From positions 62,001 to 126,000 of the forward strand of contig NZ_BSSA01000017.1 in the NCBI RefSeq assembly GCF_030268885.1: a stretch of DNA of 64,000 nucleotides, given 5' to 3'. Of this stretch, positions 25,109 to 33,007 are shown piece by piece. Origin of the DNA: Kitasatospora phosalacinea. GTDB lineage: Bacteria > Actinomycetota > Actinomycetes > Streptomycetales > Streptomycetaceae. The notes under the pieces were generated by a model. That model had not been told where the DNA came from. It ran no database searches and saw nothing but the letters and a program-made list of their open reading frames with translations. The position numbers and the translations under genes were made by a program. How positions within the stretch are numbered: position 1 is the first letter of the stretch; every line of letters starts with the position of its first letter.

Positions 25109-26265
25109 CGGGTGCTCCGGGGCGGCTCGGGGGTGACGAAGGCGGGCAGCAGGCCGACCAGGGCGGCCAGCGCGGGCAGCAGCGGCAGGGACGGCGCGGT
25201 CGGCGGGACGACGCTCGGGGCCAGTGCCCCGGGCCAGCGGCCCGCGTACCAGATCAGCACGGCCGCCACCAGCGTCCCCGAGGCGGCCGTCAGCCACTCC
25301 GGCAGTGCCCACGGGTCCGGCCGGTAGCGGGTCCGCACGGTGCGGCGGCCGCCCAGCACCAGGCCCGCGGCGGCCGCACCGGCCCCCGCCAGCAGCACCG
25401 GCAGCGCCCACGGGTGGGCGCCCGGGGTGAGCAGCCCGTACGTCGCCGAGCACACCGCCAGCAGTCCCGCGAGGGTCAACGCCCCCGCGGTGCGCACCAG
25501 TCGGCGCGGGACGGCGGCGGTGCGGCCGAAGCCGCGGGTGTCCATCGCCGCGGCCAGCGCCACCGAACGCTCCAACGCGCCCTCCAGCACCGGCAGTCCG
25601 ACCGACAGCACCGCCCGCACCCCCCGGTCCGAGCGCCCGCGCAGCCGCCGGGCCGCGCGCAGCCGCCGGACGTCCGCCACCAGGTTCGGCGCGAAGGTCA
25701 TCGCCACCACCGCCGCCACGCCCGCCTCGTACAGCGCCCCGGGCAGCGAGCGCAGCAGCCGCGACGGCGAGGCCAGCGCGTTGGCCGCCCCCACGCACGC
25801 CAGCAGGACCGCCAGCCGCAGCCCCTCGTACAGCGCGAACAGCACCCCCTCCAGGGTCACCGAACCGCCCAGCCGCACGCCCTGCGCCCACGCGGGCAGC
25901 GGGACCTGGGGCAGCGTGAACAGCACGTGGGTGCCGCCGACCGGGGAGCCCAGCAGTACGGCGAACACCATCCGGGCGGCCAGCACCAGCAGGCCCAGCC
26001 GCAGGAACGCCGCGTAGGAGCGCGACCACGGGGCGTCGCCGCGGCGGGCCGCGACCACGTAGCCCGCCACCGCCAGGATCAGCAGCAGGAGCAGCGGGTT
26101 GGTGGTCCGGCTGGCCGCCGCGGCCAGGCCCAGTGACCACAGCCACCACGCCCCCGGGTGCAGCTGCCGGGCCAGCGCCCGGCTGTGCGCGGCGGCCGAA
26201 CGGGCGTGCGGGAGAGTGGAGTCGGCGGGGGCGGGGGCTGCGCGGAGCAGGCGGTGGACGGACAC
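25105..26265 (-). CDS. ECF transporter T component (CbiQ family)
   Basis: 386 aa. Several N-terminal helices are followed by two cytoplasmic coupling helices with the diagnostic Ala-Arg-Gly motifs: RRLRAARRLRGRS and VALAAAMDTRGFGR. These bind the two ATPase domains. Extra C-terminal helices make it longer than typical CbiQ proteins (about 250-270 aa). GTG at 26265 lies 2 nt after the stop of the preceding gene, so translation is coupled. Confidence 0.92.
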   Translation of the reverse strand: MSVHRLLRAAPAPADSTLPHARSAAAHSRALARQLHPGAWWLWSLGLAAAASRTTNPLLLLLILAVAGYVVAARRGDAPWSRSYAAFLRLGLLVLAARMVFAVLLGSPVGGTHVLFTLPQVPLPAWAQGVRLGGSVTLEGVLFALYEGLRLAVLLACVGAANALASPSRLLRSLPGALYEAGVAAVVAMTFAPNLVADVRRLRAARRLRGRSDRGVRAVLSVGLPVLEGALERSVALAAAMDTRGFGRTAAVPRRLVRTAGALTLAGLLAVCSATYGLLTPGAHPWALPVLLAGAGAAAAGLVLGGRRTVRTRYRPDPWALPEWLTAASGTLVAAVLIWYAGRWPGALAPSVVPPTAPSLPLLPALAALVGLLPAFVTPEPPRSTR

Positions 26266-26267
26266 GG

Positions 26268-26966
26268 TCAGCGGGTGGTGCGGCGGCGACGGGCCTGCCA
26301 GACGGCTCCGGCGCCCAGCAGGACCACCGCGCCGACACCGGCGTAAAGGCCCAGGGACGGGCCGCTGTTGGAGGTGCTGCCACCCGAACTTCCGCCGGTG
26401 GAACCGGCGTTCGCGCCTGCCGCGACCTGCTCGCCGCAACCCGCGTGCGGGTAGCCCGAGATGGCGCACAGCATCGCGCCGGAGTCGTAGCGCAGCGGCG
26501 CGGCGACCGCGGCCAGCACCTCGGCGGAGTTCGCCGCGGTCGGCACCGAGGCGCACACCGAGCGGACCGCGGGCGGCTGTTCGCCGCCCGGGGCGTCCTG
26601 CGCGGTGCCGAAGTCCAGCACCACGGCGACCCGCTTGTGGCCGCCGCCGGGCGCGGTGTCCGCGCAGACCGCCGCGAAGTCGGGGGCCGGGCCGGGCCGC
26701 GGGGCGTCCTGGCCGCCGTCCGGGCTCAGCGCGAAACGCCAGCCGTCCACCGCCCCGTCCGCCGGGACGTTCCCGGCCGGGCCGACCTGCTGGTAGGCCC
26801 AGCCGTCCGCGCCGCCCTTCCAGAACGACCAGTACCGGTACTCGGCCGCCGAGGAGGCTCCGGCCGCCGGGCCGAGGAGCACGGTGCAGGCGGCGAGGAG
26901 GGTGAGGAGGAGACGGACGCGGGGGGCGGGCAGGAGGAGACGGGCGCGAGGGGCCCGGCCGGTCAT
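26268..26966 (-). CDS. Membrane-anchored secreted protein of the B12/ECF operon (SCO2322-like)
   Basis: 232 aa. An N-terminal signal sequence (cleavage probably after SSA-AE, about residue 41) leads to an extracellular domain rich in aromatic residues (YRYWSFWKGG, GWAYQQVGP) with four Cys that may form disulfides. A Gly/Ser linker follows, then a C-terminal TM helix and an RRRR tail. It is secreted and held at the membrane outer face. The family is conserved next to this ECF transporter in streptomycetes; its biochemical role is unknown. ATG overlaps the upstream TGA (ATGA at 26963-26966). Confidence 0.82.
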   Translation of the reverse strand: MTGRAPRARLLLPAPRVRLLLTLLAACTVLLGPAAGASSAAEYRYWSFWKGGADGWAYQQVGPAGNVPADGAVDGWRFALSPDGGQDAPRPGPAPDFAAVCADTAPGGGHKRVAVVLDFGTAQDAPGGEQPPAVRSVCASVPTAANSAEVLAAVAAPLRYDSGAMLCAISGYPHAGCGEQVAAGANAGSTGGSSGGSTSNSGPSLGLYAGVGAVVLLGAGAVWQARRRRTTR

Positions 26967-28345
26967 CGGTCCTGCTCCGGCCGGTCGCCGGAGGTGCCGT
27001 CCGCGGGCGCGTCGGCGGGGGAGGCCGGCTTGTGGCGGCGGCGGTTGAGGCTGAGCAGCAGGCCCGCGCCGACACCGACCAGGAGGCCGACGCCGATCAG
27101 CCAGCCGGCCGAGAAGCCGCTGTTCTCGTCGGGTTCGGTGATCGCCGAGCCGGGGGCGCGGGTGGCCTGCGGGTCACCGACCGCGGGGGCGGACTTCGGC
27201 GCGGGCCCGGAGGCGATCAGCAGCTGGACCAGGTTGGCGCCGCCGAAGTTGTACGGGTCGAGCTTGGCGGCGCGGGCGGTGAGCACCAGGGTGGCGGTGG
27301 CGGCCGGGTTGGTGCCGTCCTTGCCCTGGGCGGCCCAGGGGAAGGCGTTCCCGGCGAGCCAGTCGGCGGCGCTGGCGGCCTCGGCGGAGTGCCCGGCGGC
27401 GACCAGGCCGAGGACGGTCCAGGCGGTGGAGTCGTACGCGGGGGCGGCGGTGTCCGAGCCGGGGGTCTTGGCGAGCAGGCGCTGGCCGTCGGCGGCGAGG
27501 CGGGCGGTGAGCCAGGCGGCGTCGGCCTCGGCGGAGTCGGCGTGGGCGACCGGCCCCGCGGCCTGGCCGCCGTCGCAGGCGAGGGCCTTCGGCGGGGCGT
27601 CCCTGCGGTCGGTGGTGGTGACCGGCAGGTGGCCGCCCGCGGCGGCCAGCAGGGCCTGCGCGGAGGCGATGGTGTCGGCGGCGGCGGGGACGCCCGCGGC
27701 GGGCTGGTAGAGGAAGGCGCCGCGCTGGTCGGCGGCGGTGGCGCAGCCGAGCTGGAAGGAGGCCAGGCCGTCCCAGCCGCTGTGGCCGCCGACGGCGACC
27801 TGGGCCGGGTCGAGGCCGGCCGCGAGCAGGCCGTTGAGGACGACCGCGGTGGAGTTGGCGTCGCCGGGCGCGCCCGGGTTGTACGCCCAGCTGCCGTCCG
27901 GGTTCTGGTGGGCGCGCAGCCAGTCGGTGGCGCGGGTCACGGGCTGCTGGTGGCCGCCGAGCGCGGTGAGCGCCTGGACGGCCATCGAGGTGGCGTTGGT
28001 GTCCTCGGTGGCGGGGGTGCACGGGGTGCCCTCGGCCCGGTAGGACGGCCAGCCGCCGTCCTCGCACTGCTGGCCGAGCAGCCACTGCACGGCGGCCTCG
28101 GCGGGCTCGACCTGCTCCTGCCGGAGCGCGATCAGGGCCAGCGACTGCCGCCACACCCCGTCGTACTGCGGGTCGCCCTTGCCGTACAGCCCGGCGGGCA
28201 CGCCCGAGGAGGGGGTGGCGGAGGACGCGGCGGAGGCCGTGGACGGGGCGGGGGAGGCGGTGTCGGCGAGCGCGGGCGCGGCGGCGGCACCGGCGAGCAG
28301 GGCGCCGGCGAGCGCGGCGGCGCCCAGGCGGGCAGCGGTCGGCAT
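26963..28345 (-). CDS. Membrane-anchored alpha/alpha-barrel (prenyltransferase/squalene-oxidase repeat) protein
   Basis: 460 aa. A signal peptide ends at PALA-DT (about residue 28). Residues 50-390 contain repeats of the terpenoid-cyclase/prenyltransferase toroid: AVQWLLGQQCEDGGWPSY, then DWLRAHQNPDGSWAYN. No DDxD or DxDD catalytic acid set is seen, so a binding role is likelier than catalysis. A C-terminal TM helix and basic tail anchor it. First gene of the ECF operon, directly behind a cobalamin riboswitch. Vertebrate B12 carriers (intrinsic factor, transcobalamin) use the same barrel fold, so extracellular corrinoid binding is an attractive inference. Confidence 0.85.
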   Translation of the reverse strand: MPTAARLGAAALAGALLAGAAAAPALADTASPAPSTASAASSATPSSGVPAGLYGKGDPQYDGVWRQSLALIALRQEQVEPAEAAVQWLLGQQCEDGGWPSYRAEGTPCTPATEDTNATSMAVQALTALGGHQQPVTRATDWLRAHQNPDGSWAYNPGAPGDANSTAVVLNGLLAAGLDPAQVAVGGHSGWDGLASFQLGCATAADQRGAFLYQPAAGVPAAADTIASAQALLAAAGGHLPVTTTDRRDAPPKALACDGGQAAGPVAHADSAEADAAWLTARLAADGQRLLAKTPGSDTAAPAYDSTAWTVLGLVAAGHSAEAASAADWLAGNAFPWAAQGKDGTNPAATATLVLTARAAKLDPYNFGGANLVQLLIASGPAPKSAPAVGDPQATRAPGSAITEPDENSGFSAGWLIGVGLLVGVGAGLLLSLNRRRHKPASPADAPADGTSGDRPEQDR

Positions 28346-28351
28346 GAGGGG

Positions 28352-28535
28352 GGAAGCCTTTCGGTGAGCGGTCGCAGCGGGCCGGGGCACACCCCGGTTT
28401 CGCCCGTAGACCCACGACGGATGAGGGCCGCTCGCCTCCGGCCGGGCAGTCCGACTGCGCCGCGCCCCGCGGGGGCGGCTCACGGTTGCGGGTCAGCGCC
28501 GGAATCGCACCGGCTTCCCCCGGCCTCGGAGGCGG
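28352..28535 (-). ncRNA. Cobalamin (B12) riboswitch
   Basis: Minus strand. The conserved core is nearly textbook: GGGGAAGCCGGTG (from 28520 down), then ATTCCGGCGCTGACCCGCAA, then CCGTGA, followed by a GC-rich stem and the AGTCGGACTGCCC box. It ends just before the ATG at 28345. Cobalamin binding is expected to shut off the operon. GGGGAAGCC (28512-28520) is perfectly complementary to GGCTTCCCC about 12 nt upstream of the start codon, giving a possible switch helix over the ribosome site. Confidence 0.92.
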
Positions 28536-28584
28536 ATGTGGAGTTGTCGCGCGGTCCGGCGGGCCGGGCCGCGACCCCAAGACT

Positions 28585-29250
28585 CTAGCCCTCGGCCCCG
28601 GACACCCCGGCGGCAGGTGGTGGAACGGGTTGCAGTTCCGGCCGGGCGGCGGGGACCGCGGCGACGGGCTCCAGCAGCCGGGCGGCGGTGTGCAGGTCGG
28701 CCCGGACCTCGGCCAGCGAGGCCCGGCCGGACAGCCACGCCAGCAGGGTGGCGTGCCAGGTGTGGCCGACCACCCGCAGGGCCGCCTGCTGCTCGGCGGT
28801 GGGCGGCCCGGGCAGCCGGGCGGCGGTCAGCACGATGGCGCCGGTGGCCTGGGCGACCTCGTCGACCTCGGAGCCCACCGAGCGGTCCGCGAAGGACAGC
28901 GCCCGCACCATGGCCTCCGCCAGCCGGGGTTCGCGCTGCATGGCGCGGAAGGCGGCGGTGAGCGCCTCGGCGACCCGGGCCGCCGGGTCCGGCCCGGCCG
29001 GGGGGTGGCGTCGCACCTGCTCGTGCAGGCGTTCCAACTGCTCGCGCATCACCGCGACCAGCAGGTGCACCTTGGACGGGAAGTACCGGTACAGGGTGCC
29101 GAGCGCGACCTGCGCGCCCTCCGCCACCTCGCGCATCTGCACCGCCTCGTAGCCGCCCCGCTCGGCCAGCGCGGTGGCCGAGCGCAGGATGCCCCGGCGG
29201 CGCTCGGCCTGGCGCGGCGTCAGCGGCCCGTCGGCGGCGGTGGCGGTCAC
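28585..29250 (-). CDS. TetR-family regulator, KstR-like
   Basis: 221 aa with an N-terminal TetR HTH (about 14-60; ILRSATALAERGGYEAVQMREVA, shown broken at residue 23 of the motif, then ALGTLYRYFPSKVHL). The HTH closely resembles KstR of actinobacteria, which controls sterol and fatty-acid breakdown. The C-terminal domain is helical and less conserved. GTG at 29250 has GGAG 5 nt upstream; a longer start at 29304 lacks support. Divergent from the glycosyltransferase operon, which it may control together with distant targets. Confidence 0.88.
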   Translation of the reverse strand: MTATAADGPLTPRQAERRRGILRSATALAERGGYEAVQMREVAEGAQVALGTLYRYFPSKVHLLVAVMREQLERLHEQVRRHPPAGPDPAARVAEALTAAFRAMQREPRLAEAMVRALSFADRSVGSEVDEVAQATGAIVLTAARLPGPPTAEQQAALRVVGHTWHATLLAWLSGRASLAEVRADLHTAARLLEPVAAVPAARPELQPVPPPAAGVSGAEG

Positions 29251-29353
29251 GGGCGCTCCAGGAACGAGGTCGCGGGGAGGCGGGCACGGCGTGGTGCGAA
29301 TCACCCGCCGCGGCTCCTGACGACAAGCTACGGGCCGGTAATCTTCGAGGTCC

Positions 29354-29381
29354 CTCGTTGTTCACTTTCTCCAACGACGAG
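29354..29381. promoter_or_regulatory. Possible operator between TetR gene and glycosyltransferase operon
   Basis: CTCGTTG and CAACGACGAG are partly complementary arms around a TTCACTTTCTC centre. The element sits in a lower-GC patch that also contains CTACTTTACC (29405-29414), a possible -10 region for the rightward operon. This is a weak palindrome and only a candidate TetR site. Confidence 0.35.
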
Positions 29382-29470
29382 CCCGCACCACTGTGAAACG
29401 TGATCTACTTTACCGGTCGGCGGCCGCCTCCGTCGCCGGTCCCGGTGAGTAGCGAGGAAGGGGACTGGGG

Positions 29471-30790
29471 ATGACCGCTGTGTCGCCGCCGCCGCTGCGG
29501 ATCGCCCTGCTGTCGTACCGCGGCGACCCGTTCTGCGGTGGTCAGGGCGTGTACGTGCGCCACCTGTCGCGCGAACTGGCCCGGCTCGGCCACCACGTCG
29601 ACGTGATCGGCGCCCAGCCGTACCCGGTGCTCGACCAGGTCGACGGCCCCGGCACCGTCCGCCTGGTCGAACTGCCCGGGCTCGACCTGTACCGCGCCGA
29701 CGACCCGTTCCGCACCCCCGCCGCCGCCGAGTTCCGCGGCCCGGTGGACCTGCTGGAGTACGCGGTGATGCGCACCGGCGGCTTCCCCGAACCGCTGACC
29801 TTCTCGCTGCGCGCCCGGGCCCACCTGGCCCGGCACAAGGGCCGCTACGACGTCGTCCACGACAACCAGACCCTCGGCTACGGCCTGCTCGGCCTGGCCC
29901 GGCACGGCTTCCCGCTGGTCACCACCGTCCACCACCCCGTCACCGTGGACCGGCAGTTGGAGATCGACGCGGCCCGCACCCGGCTGGAGCGGCTCGGCAA
30001 GCGCCGCTGGTACGCCTTCACCCGGATGCAGCGCCGGGTCGCCGCCCGGCTGGAGCACGTCCTCACCGTCTCGGAGAGCTCGAAGGCCGAGATCGCCGAA
30101 CACCTCGGCACCGCGCCCGGCGCCGTCTCGGTCGTCCCGGTCGGCGCCGACACCGACCTGTGGTCGCCCTCCGCCGCCGTCGCCCGCGTCCCCGGCCGGA
30201 TCGTCACCACCTCCAGCGCCGACGTCCCGCTCAAGGGCCTGGTGCACCTGGTCGAGGCGCTCGCCAAGGTCCGCACCGAACGCGACGCCCACCTGGTCGT
30301 GGTCGGCAAGCCGCAGAAGGAGGACGGGCCGGTCACCGAGGCGGTGCGCCGCTTCGGCCTGGAGGAGCACATCGAGTTCCGCACCGGGCTGAGCGACGCC
30401 GACCTCGTCGACCTGTACCGCTCCGCCGAGGCGGCCTGCGTCCCCTCGCTGTACGAGGGCTTCTCGCTGCCCGCCGCCGAGGCGATGGCCACCGCCACCC
30501 CGCTGGTCGCCACCACCGGCGGCGCCATCCCCGAGGTCGCCGGACCGGACGGCGAGACCTGCCTCGCGGTGCCGCCCGGCGACGCGGGCGCGCTCGCTGC
30601 CGCGCTCGGCCGACTGCTGGACGACCCCGACCTGCGCGCCCGGCTCGGCGCGGCCGGGCGCGAACGCGTGCTGGCCCGGTTCACCTGGGCCCGGGCCGCC
30701 GAACTCACCGTCGAGCGCTACCGGGCCGCGATCGCCACCGGCGCCGGTGCCGCCGCCCGGTCCGGCCCCGGCTGGCGCTACGTCGGCTGA
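29471..30790 (+). CDS. GT4-family glycosyltransferase
   Basis: 439 aa GT-B glycosyltransferase. The N-terminal Rossmann domain has FCGGQGVYVRHLSRELARLG (about 21-40). The C-terminal domain has the nucleotide-sugar motif YEGFSLPAAEAMATATP near residues 328-344 with the ExxGxxxxE-type glutamates. A retaining transfer from a nucleotide sugar is expected; acceptor unknown. GAGGAAGGGG lies upstream of the ATG. First gene of a three-gene operon with a methyltransferase and an alpha/alpha-barrel protein. Confidence 0.93.
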   Translation: MTAVSPPPLRIALLSYRGDPFCGGQGVYVRHLSRELARLGHHVDVIGAQPYPVLDQVDGPGTVRLVELPGLDLYRADDPFRTPAAAEFRGPVDLLEYAVMRTGGFPEPLTFSLRARAHLARHKGRYDVVHDNQTLGYGLLGLARHGFPLVTTVHHPVTVDRQLEIDAARTRLERLGKRRWYAFTRMQRRVAARLEHVLTVSESSKAEIAEHLGTAPGAVSVVPVGADTDLWSPSAAVARVPGRIVTTSSADVPLKGLVHLVEALAKVRTERDAHLVVVGKPQKEDGPVTEAVRRFGLEEHIEFRTGLSDADLVDLYRSAEAACVPSLYEGFSLPAAEAMATATPLVATTGGAIPEVAGPDGETCLAVPPGDAGALAAALGRLLDDPDLRARLGAAGRERVLARFTWARAAELTVERYRAAIATGAGAAARSGPGWRYVG

Positions 30791-30920
30791 CGCCGCGCCG
30801 GTCGGCGTCCGCCGTCCGCCGCCCGGCGTCGTGCCGGTCGGCGTCGCGCCGACGACACTTCGTCGGGTGACGAACCGTCAACTCCGAAGTACCACCCCCT
30901 CCGCGAATGGGAGCCCCGCA

Positions 30921-31661
30921 GTGCTGACCGTCGACTTCTCCCGCTTCCCGCTCGCCCCCGGCGACCGGGTGCTCGACCTGGGCTGCGGCGGCGGCCGGCA
31001 CGCGTTCGAGTGCTACCGGCGCGGTGCCAACGTGGTCGCCCTCGACCGGAACGCCGAGGAGATCGCCGAGGTCCGCAAGTGGTTCGCCGCCATGGAGCAG
31101 GCCGGCGAGGCCCCCGCCGGGGCCAGCGCCACCGCGATGGAGGGCGACGCGCTGAACCTGCCCTTCGACGACGCCACCTTCGACAGGATCATCATCTCCG
31201 AGGTGATGGAGCACATCCCCGACGACGAGGGCGTCCTCGCCGAGATGGTCCGCGTCCTCAAGCCCGGCGGACTGCTCGCCGTCACCGTGCCCCGCTACCT
31301 GCCCGAGAAGATCTGCTGGGCGCTGTCCGACGAGTACCACGAGGTCGAGGGCGGCCACATCCGGATCTACAAGGGCGACGAACTCGTCGAGAAGGTCCGC
31401 GGCGCGGGCCTCACCCCGTACGGCACCCACCACGCGCACGCCCTGCACGCCCCCTACTGGTGGATCAAGTGCGCGGTCGGCGTCGACAACGACAAGGCCC
31501 TGCCGGTGCGCGCCTACCACCAGCTGCTGGTCTGGGACATCGTCGGCACCCCCGTCATCTCCACCCTCACCAGGGCCGCCGAGAAGGCCCTCAACCCCGT
31601 CCTCGGCAAGTCCTTCGTCGTCTACGCCAGCAAGCCCCACCTGCCCGGGAGCGGCGCGTGA
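30921..31661 (+). CDS. Class I SAM-dependent methyltransferase
   Basis: 246 aa. The SAM motif I VLDLGCGGGRHAFE (about 16-29) is at the start, followed by an acidic VVALDRN and the motif DRIIISEVMEHIPDDEG; VLKPGGLLAVTVPR follows. The C-terminal half contains an aromatic cluster HALHAPYWWIKC that probably shapes the substrate site. GTG at 30921 has GGGAG upstream. Its stop overlaps the next start by 4 nt (GTGA). Substrate unknown, presumably the product of the upstream glycosyltransferase. Confidence 0.9.
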   Translation: MLTVDFSRFPLAPGDRVLDLGCGGGRHAFECYRRGANVVALDRNAEEIAEVRKWFAAMEQAGEAPAGASATAMEGDALNLPFDDATFDRIIISEVMEHIPDDEGVLAEMVRVLKPGGLLAVTVPRYLPEKICWALSDEYHEVEGGHIRIYKGDELVEKVRGAGLTPYGTHHAHALHAPYWWIKCAVGVDNDKALPVRAYHQLLVWDIVGTPVISTLTRAAEKALNPVLGKSFVVYASKPHLPGSGA

Positions 31662-32737
31662 CGGCCGCCGTCCCCGCCGCCCTGCTGCTCGACGGCGTCC
31701 TGGACGCCGCGCAGGCCGCCGACACCGTCCGCTCGATCCTCGCCCACCAGCAGCCCGACGGCGCGATCCCCTGGTTCCACGGCGGCCACCTCGACCCCTG
31801 GGACCACACCGAGGCCGCCATGGCCCTCGACACCGCCGGGGAGCACGCCGCCGCCGAAGCCGCCTACCAGTGGCTCGCCGACCGGCAGAACCCCGACGGC
31901 TCCTGGTACGCCGCCTACGCCTACGGACAGCCCGGCACCGCCGACGGCACCGCCACCGACCGCGCCCGCGAGACCAACTTCTGCGCGTACGTCGCCGTCG
32001 GCGCCTGGCACCACCACCTGGCCACCGGCGACGACCGCTTCCTCGAACGGATCTGGCCCACCGTCAGCCGCGCCCTCGACCACACCGTCCGGCTCAGCCT
32101 CCCCGGCGGCGCCATCGCCTGGCGCCAGGACGAGGACGGCACGGCCGCCGAGGACGCCCTCCTCACCGGCTCCTGCTCGATCCTGCACGCCCTGCGCTGC
32201 GGACTCGCCGTCGCCGACCACCTCGACCGGCCGCAACCCGACTGGGAGCTCGCCGCCGGACGCCTCCGGCACGCCATCGCCCACCACCCCGAGCGGTTCC
32301 TCGACAAGGACCGCTACTCCATGGACTGGTACTACCCCGTCCTCGGCACCGCCCTGCGCGGCGAGGACGCGGCGCGGCGCCTGGCCGCCGACTGGGACCG
32401 CTTCGTCGTCCCCGGCCTCGGCGTCCGCTGCGTCAGCGACCGCCCCTGGGTCACCGGCGGCGAGAGCGCCGAACTCGCCCTCGCCCTGTGGGCCGCCGGG
32501 CAGTCCGACCGGGCCGTCGAGATCCTCCGCTGGATCCAGCACCTGCGGCACCGGGACGGCTCCTACTGGACCGGCTACGTCTACGAGGACCACGCCATCT
32601 GGCCCGAGGAGCGCACCACCTGGACGGCCGGTGCGCTGCTGCTCGCCGTCGCGGCCCTCGGCGGCGACCACGCGACGGTCAGCGTCTTCGGCGGCGAGCA
32701 CCTGCCGGGCGGGCTGGTGGTCAACGACTGCTGCTAG
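31658..32737 (+). CDS. Alpha/alpha-barrel (prenyltransferase-like) protein of the glycosyltransferase operon
   Basis: 359 aa without signal peptide, so cytoplasmic. Repeated helices with QQPDGAIPWFHGG (34-46) and DRQNPDGSWYAAY (72-84) mark a terpenoid cyclase/prenyltransferase-like or six-hairpin glycosidase-like toroid. No clear DDxxD motif is visible; acidic residues near HLDPWDHTEA may be functional. GTG at 31658 overlaps the methyltransferase stop. The three-gene set is recognisable across streptomycetes but its product is not known to me. Confidence 0.85.
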   Translation: MTAAVPAALLLDGVLDAAQAADTVRSILAHQQPDGAIPWFHGGHLDPWDHTEAAMALDTAGEHAAAEAAYQWLADRQNPDGSWYAAYAYGQPGTADGTATDRARETNFCAYVAVGAWHHHLATGDDRFLERIWPTVSRALDHTVRLSLPGGAIAWRQDEDGTAAEDALLTGSCSILHALRCGLAVADHLDRPQPDWELAAGRLRHAIAHHPERFLDKDRYSMDWYYPVLGTALRGEDAARRLAADWDRFVVPGLGVRCVSDRPWVTGGESAELALALWAAGQSDRAVEILRWIQHLRHRDGSYWTGYVYEDHAIWPEERTTWTAGALLLAVAALGGDHATVSVFGGEHLPGGLVVNDCC

Positions 32738-32751
32738 CGGTTCCGGCGTCG

Positions 32752-32789
32752 GGCCGCCCGGGCCGCCCGGGCCGCCCGGGCCGCCCGGT
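32752..32789. repeat. Four tandem copies of a 10-bp GC repeat
   Basis: GCCGCCCGGG is repeated about four times just after the end of the barrel protein gene and before a terminator-like hairpin. Pure low-complexity repeat; no function is evident. Confidence 0.7.
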
Positions 32790-32802
32790 GGGGCGGGGAC
32801 GC

Positions 32803-32856
32803 AACGCGAAGGTCCGCCGGGGGAGGGGGTTCCCTCCTCGGGCGGACCTTCGCGTT
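32803..32856. terminator. Large hairpin, copy 1 of a pair
   Basis: A perfect 16-bp stem (32803-32818 with 32841-32856) encloses a further G-run/CCTCC pairing. Located between convergent genes, so it can terminate the rightward operon. Copy 2 at 32921-32977 is nearly identical. Confidence 0.8.
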
Positions 32857-32920
32857 CGGTGTCTTCCGCTGTGCGCAGTTCCCCGCGCCCCTGGTGGGGC
32901 GTTCGGGGTGGGTGGGGAGG

Positions 32921-32977
32921 ACGGCGAAGGTCCGCCCGGGGGAGGGGGGTTCCCTCCTCGGGGCGGACCTTCGCCGT
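32921..32977. terminator. Large hairpin, copy 2 of a pair
   Basis: A perfect 17-bp stem (32921-32937 with 32961-32977) shares the GCGAAGGTCCGCC arm and the GGGGGTTCCCTCCTCG loop with copy 1. It can terminate the leftward gene ending at 33008. The two copies look like a duplicated element. Between them, at about 32877-32903, is a GCGCAGTTCCCCGCGCCCCT sequence of a kind that recurs in streptomycete intergenic regions. Confidence 0.8.
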
Positions 32978-33007
32978 TGTGCTCACCGCTCCGTGCGGTG
33001 CACCGGG

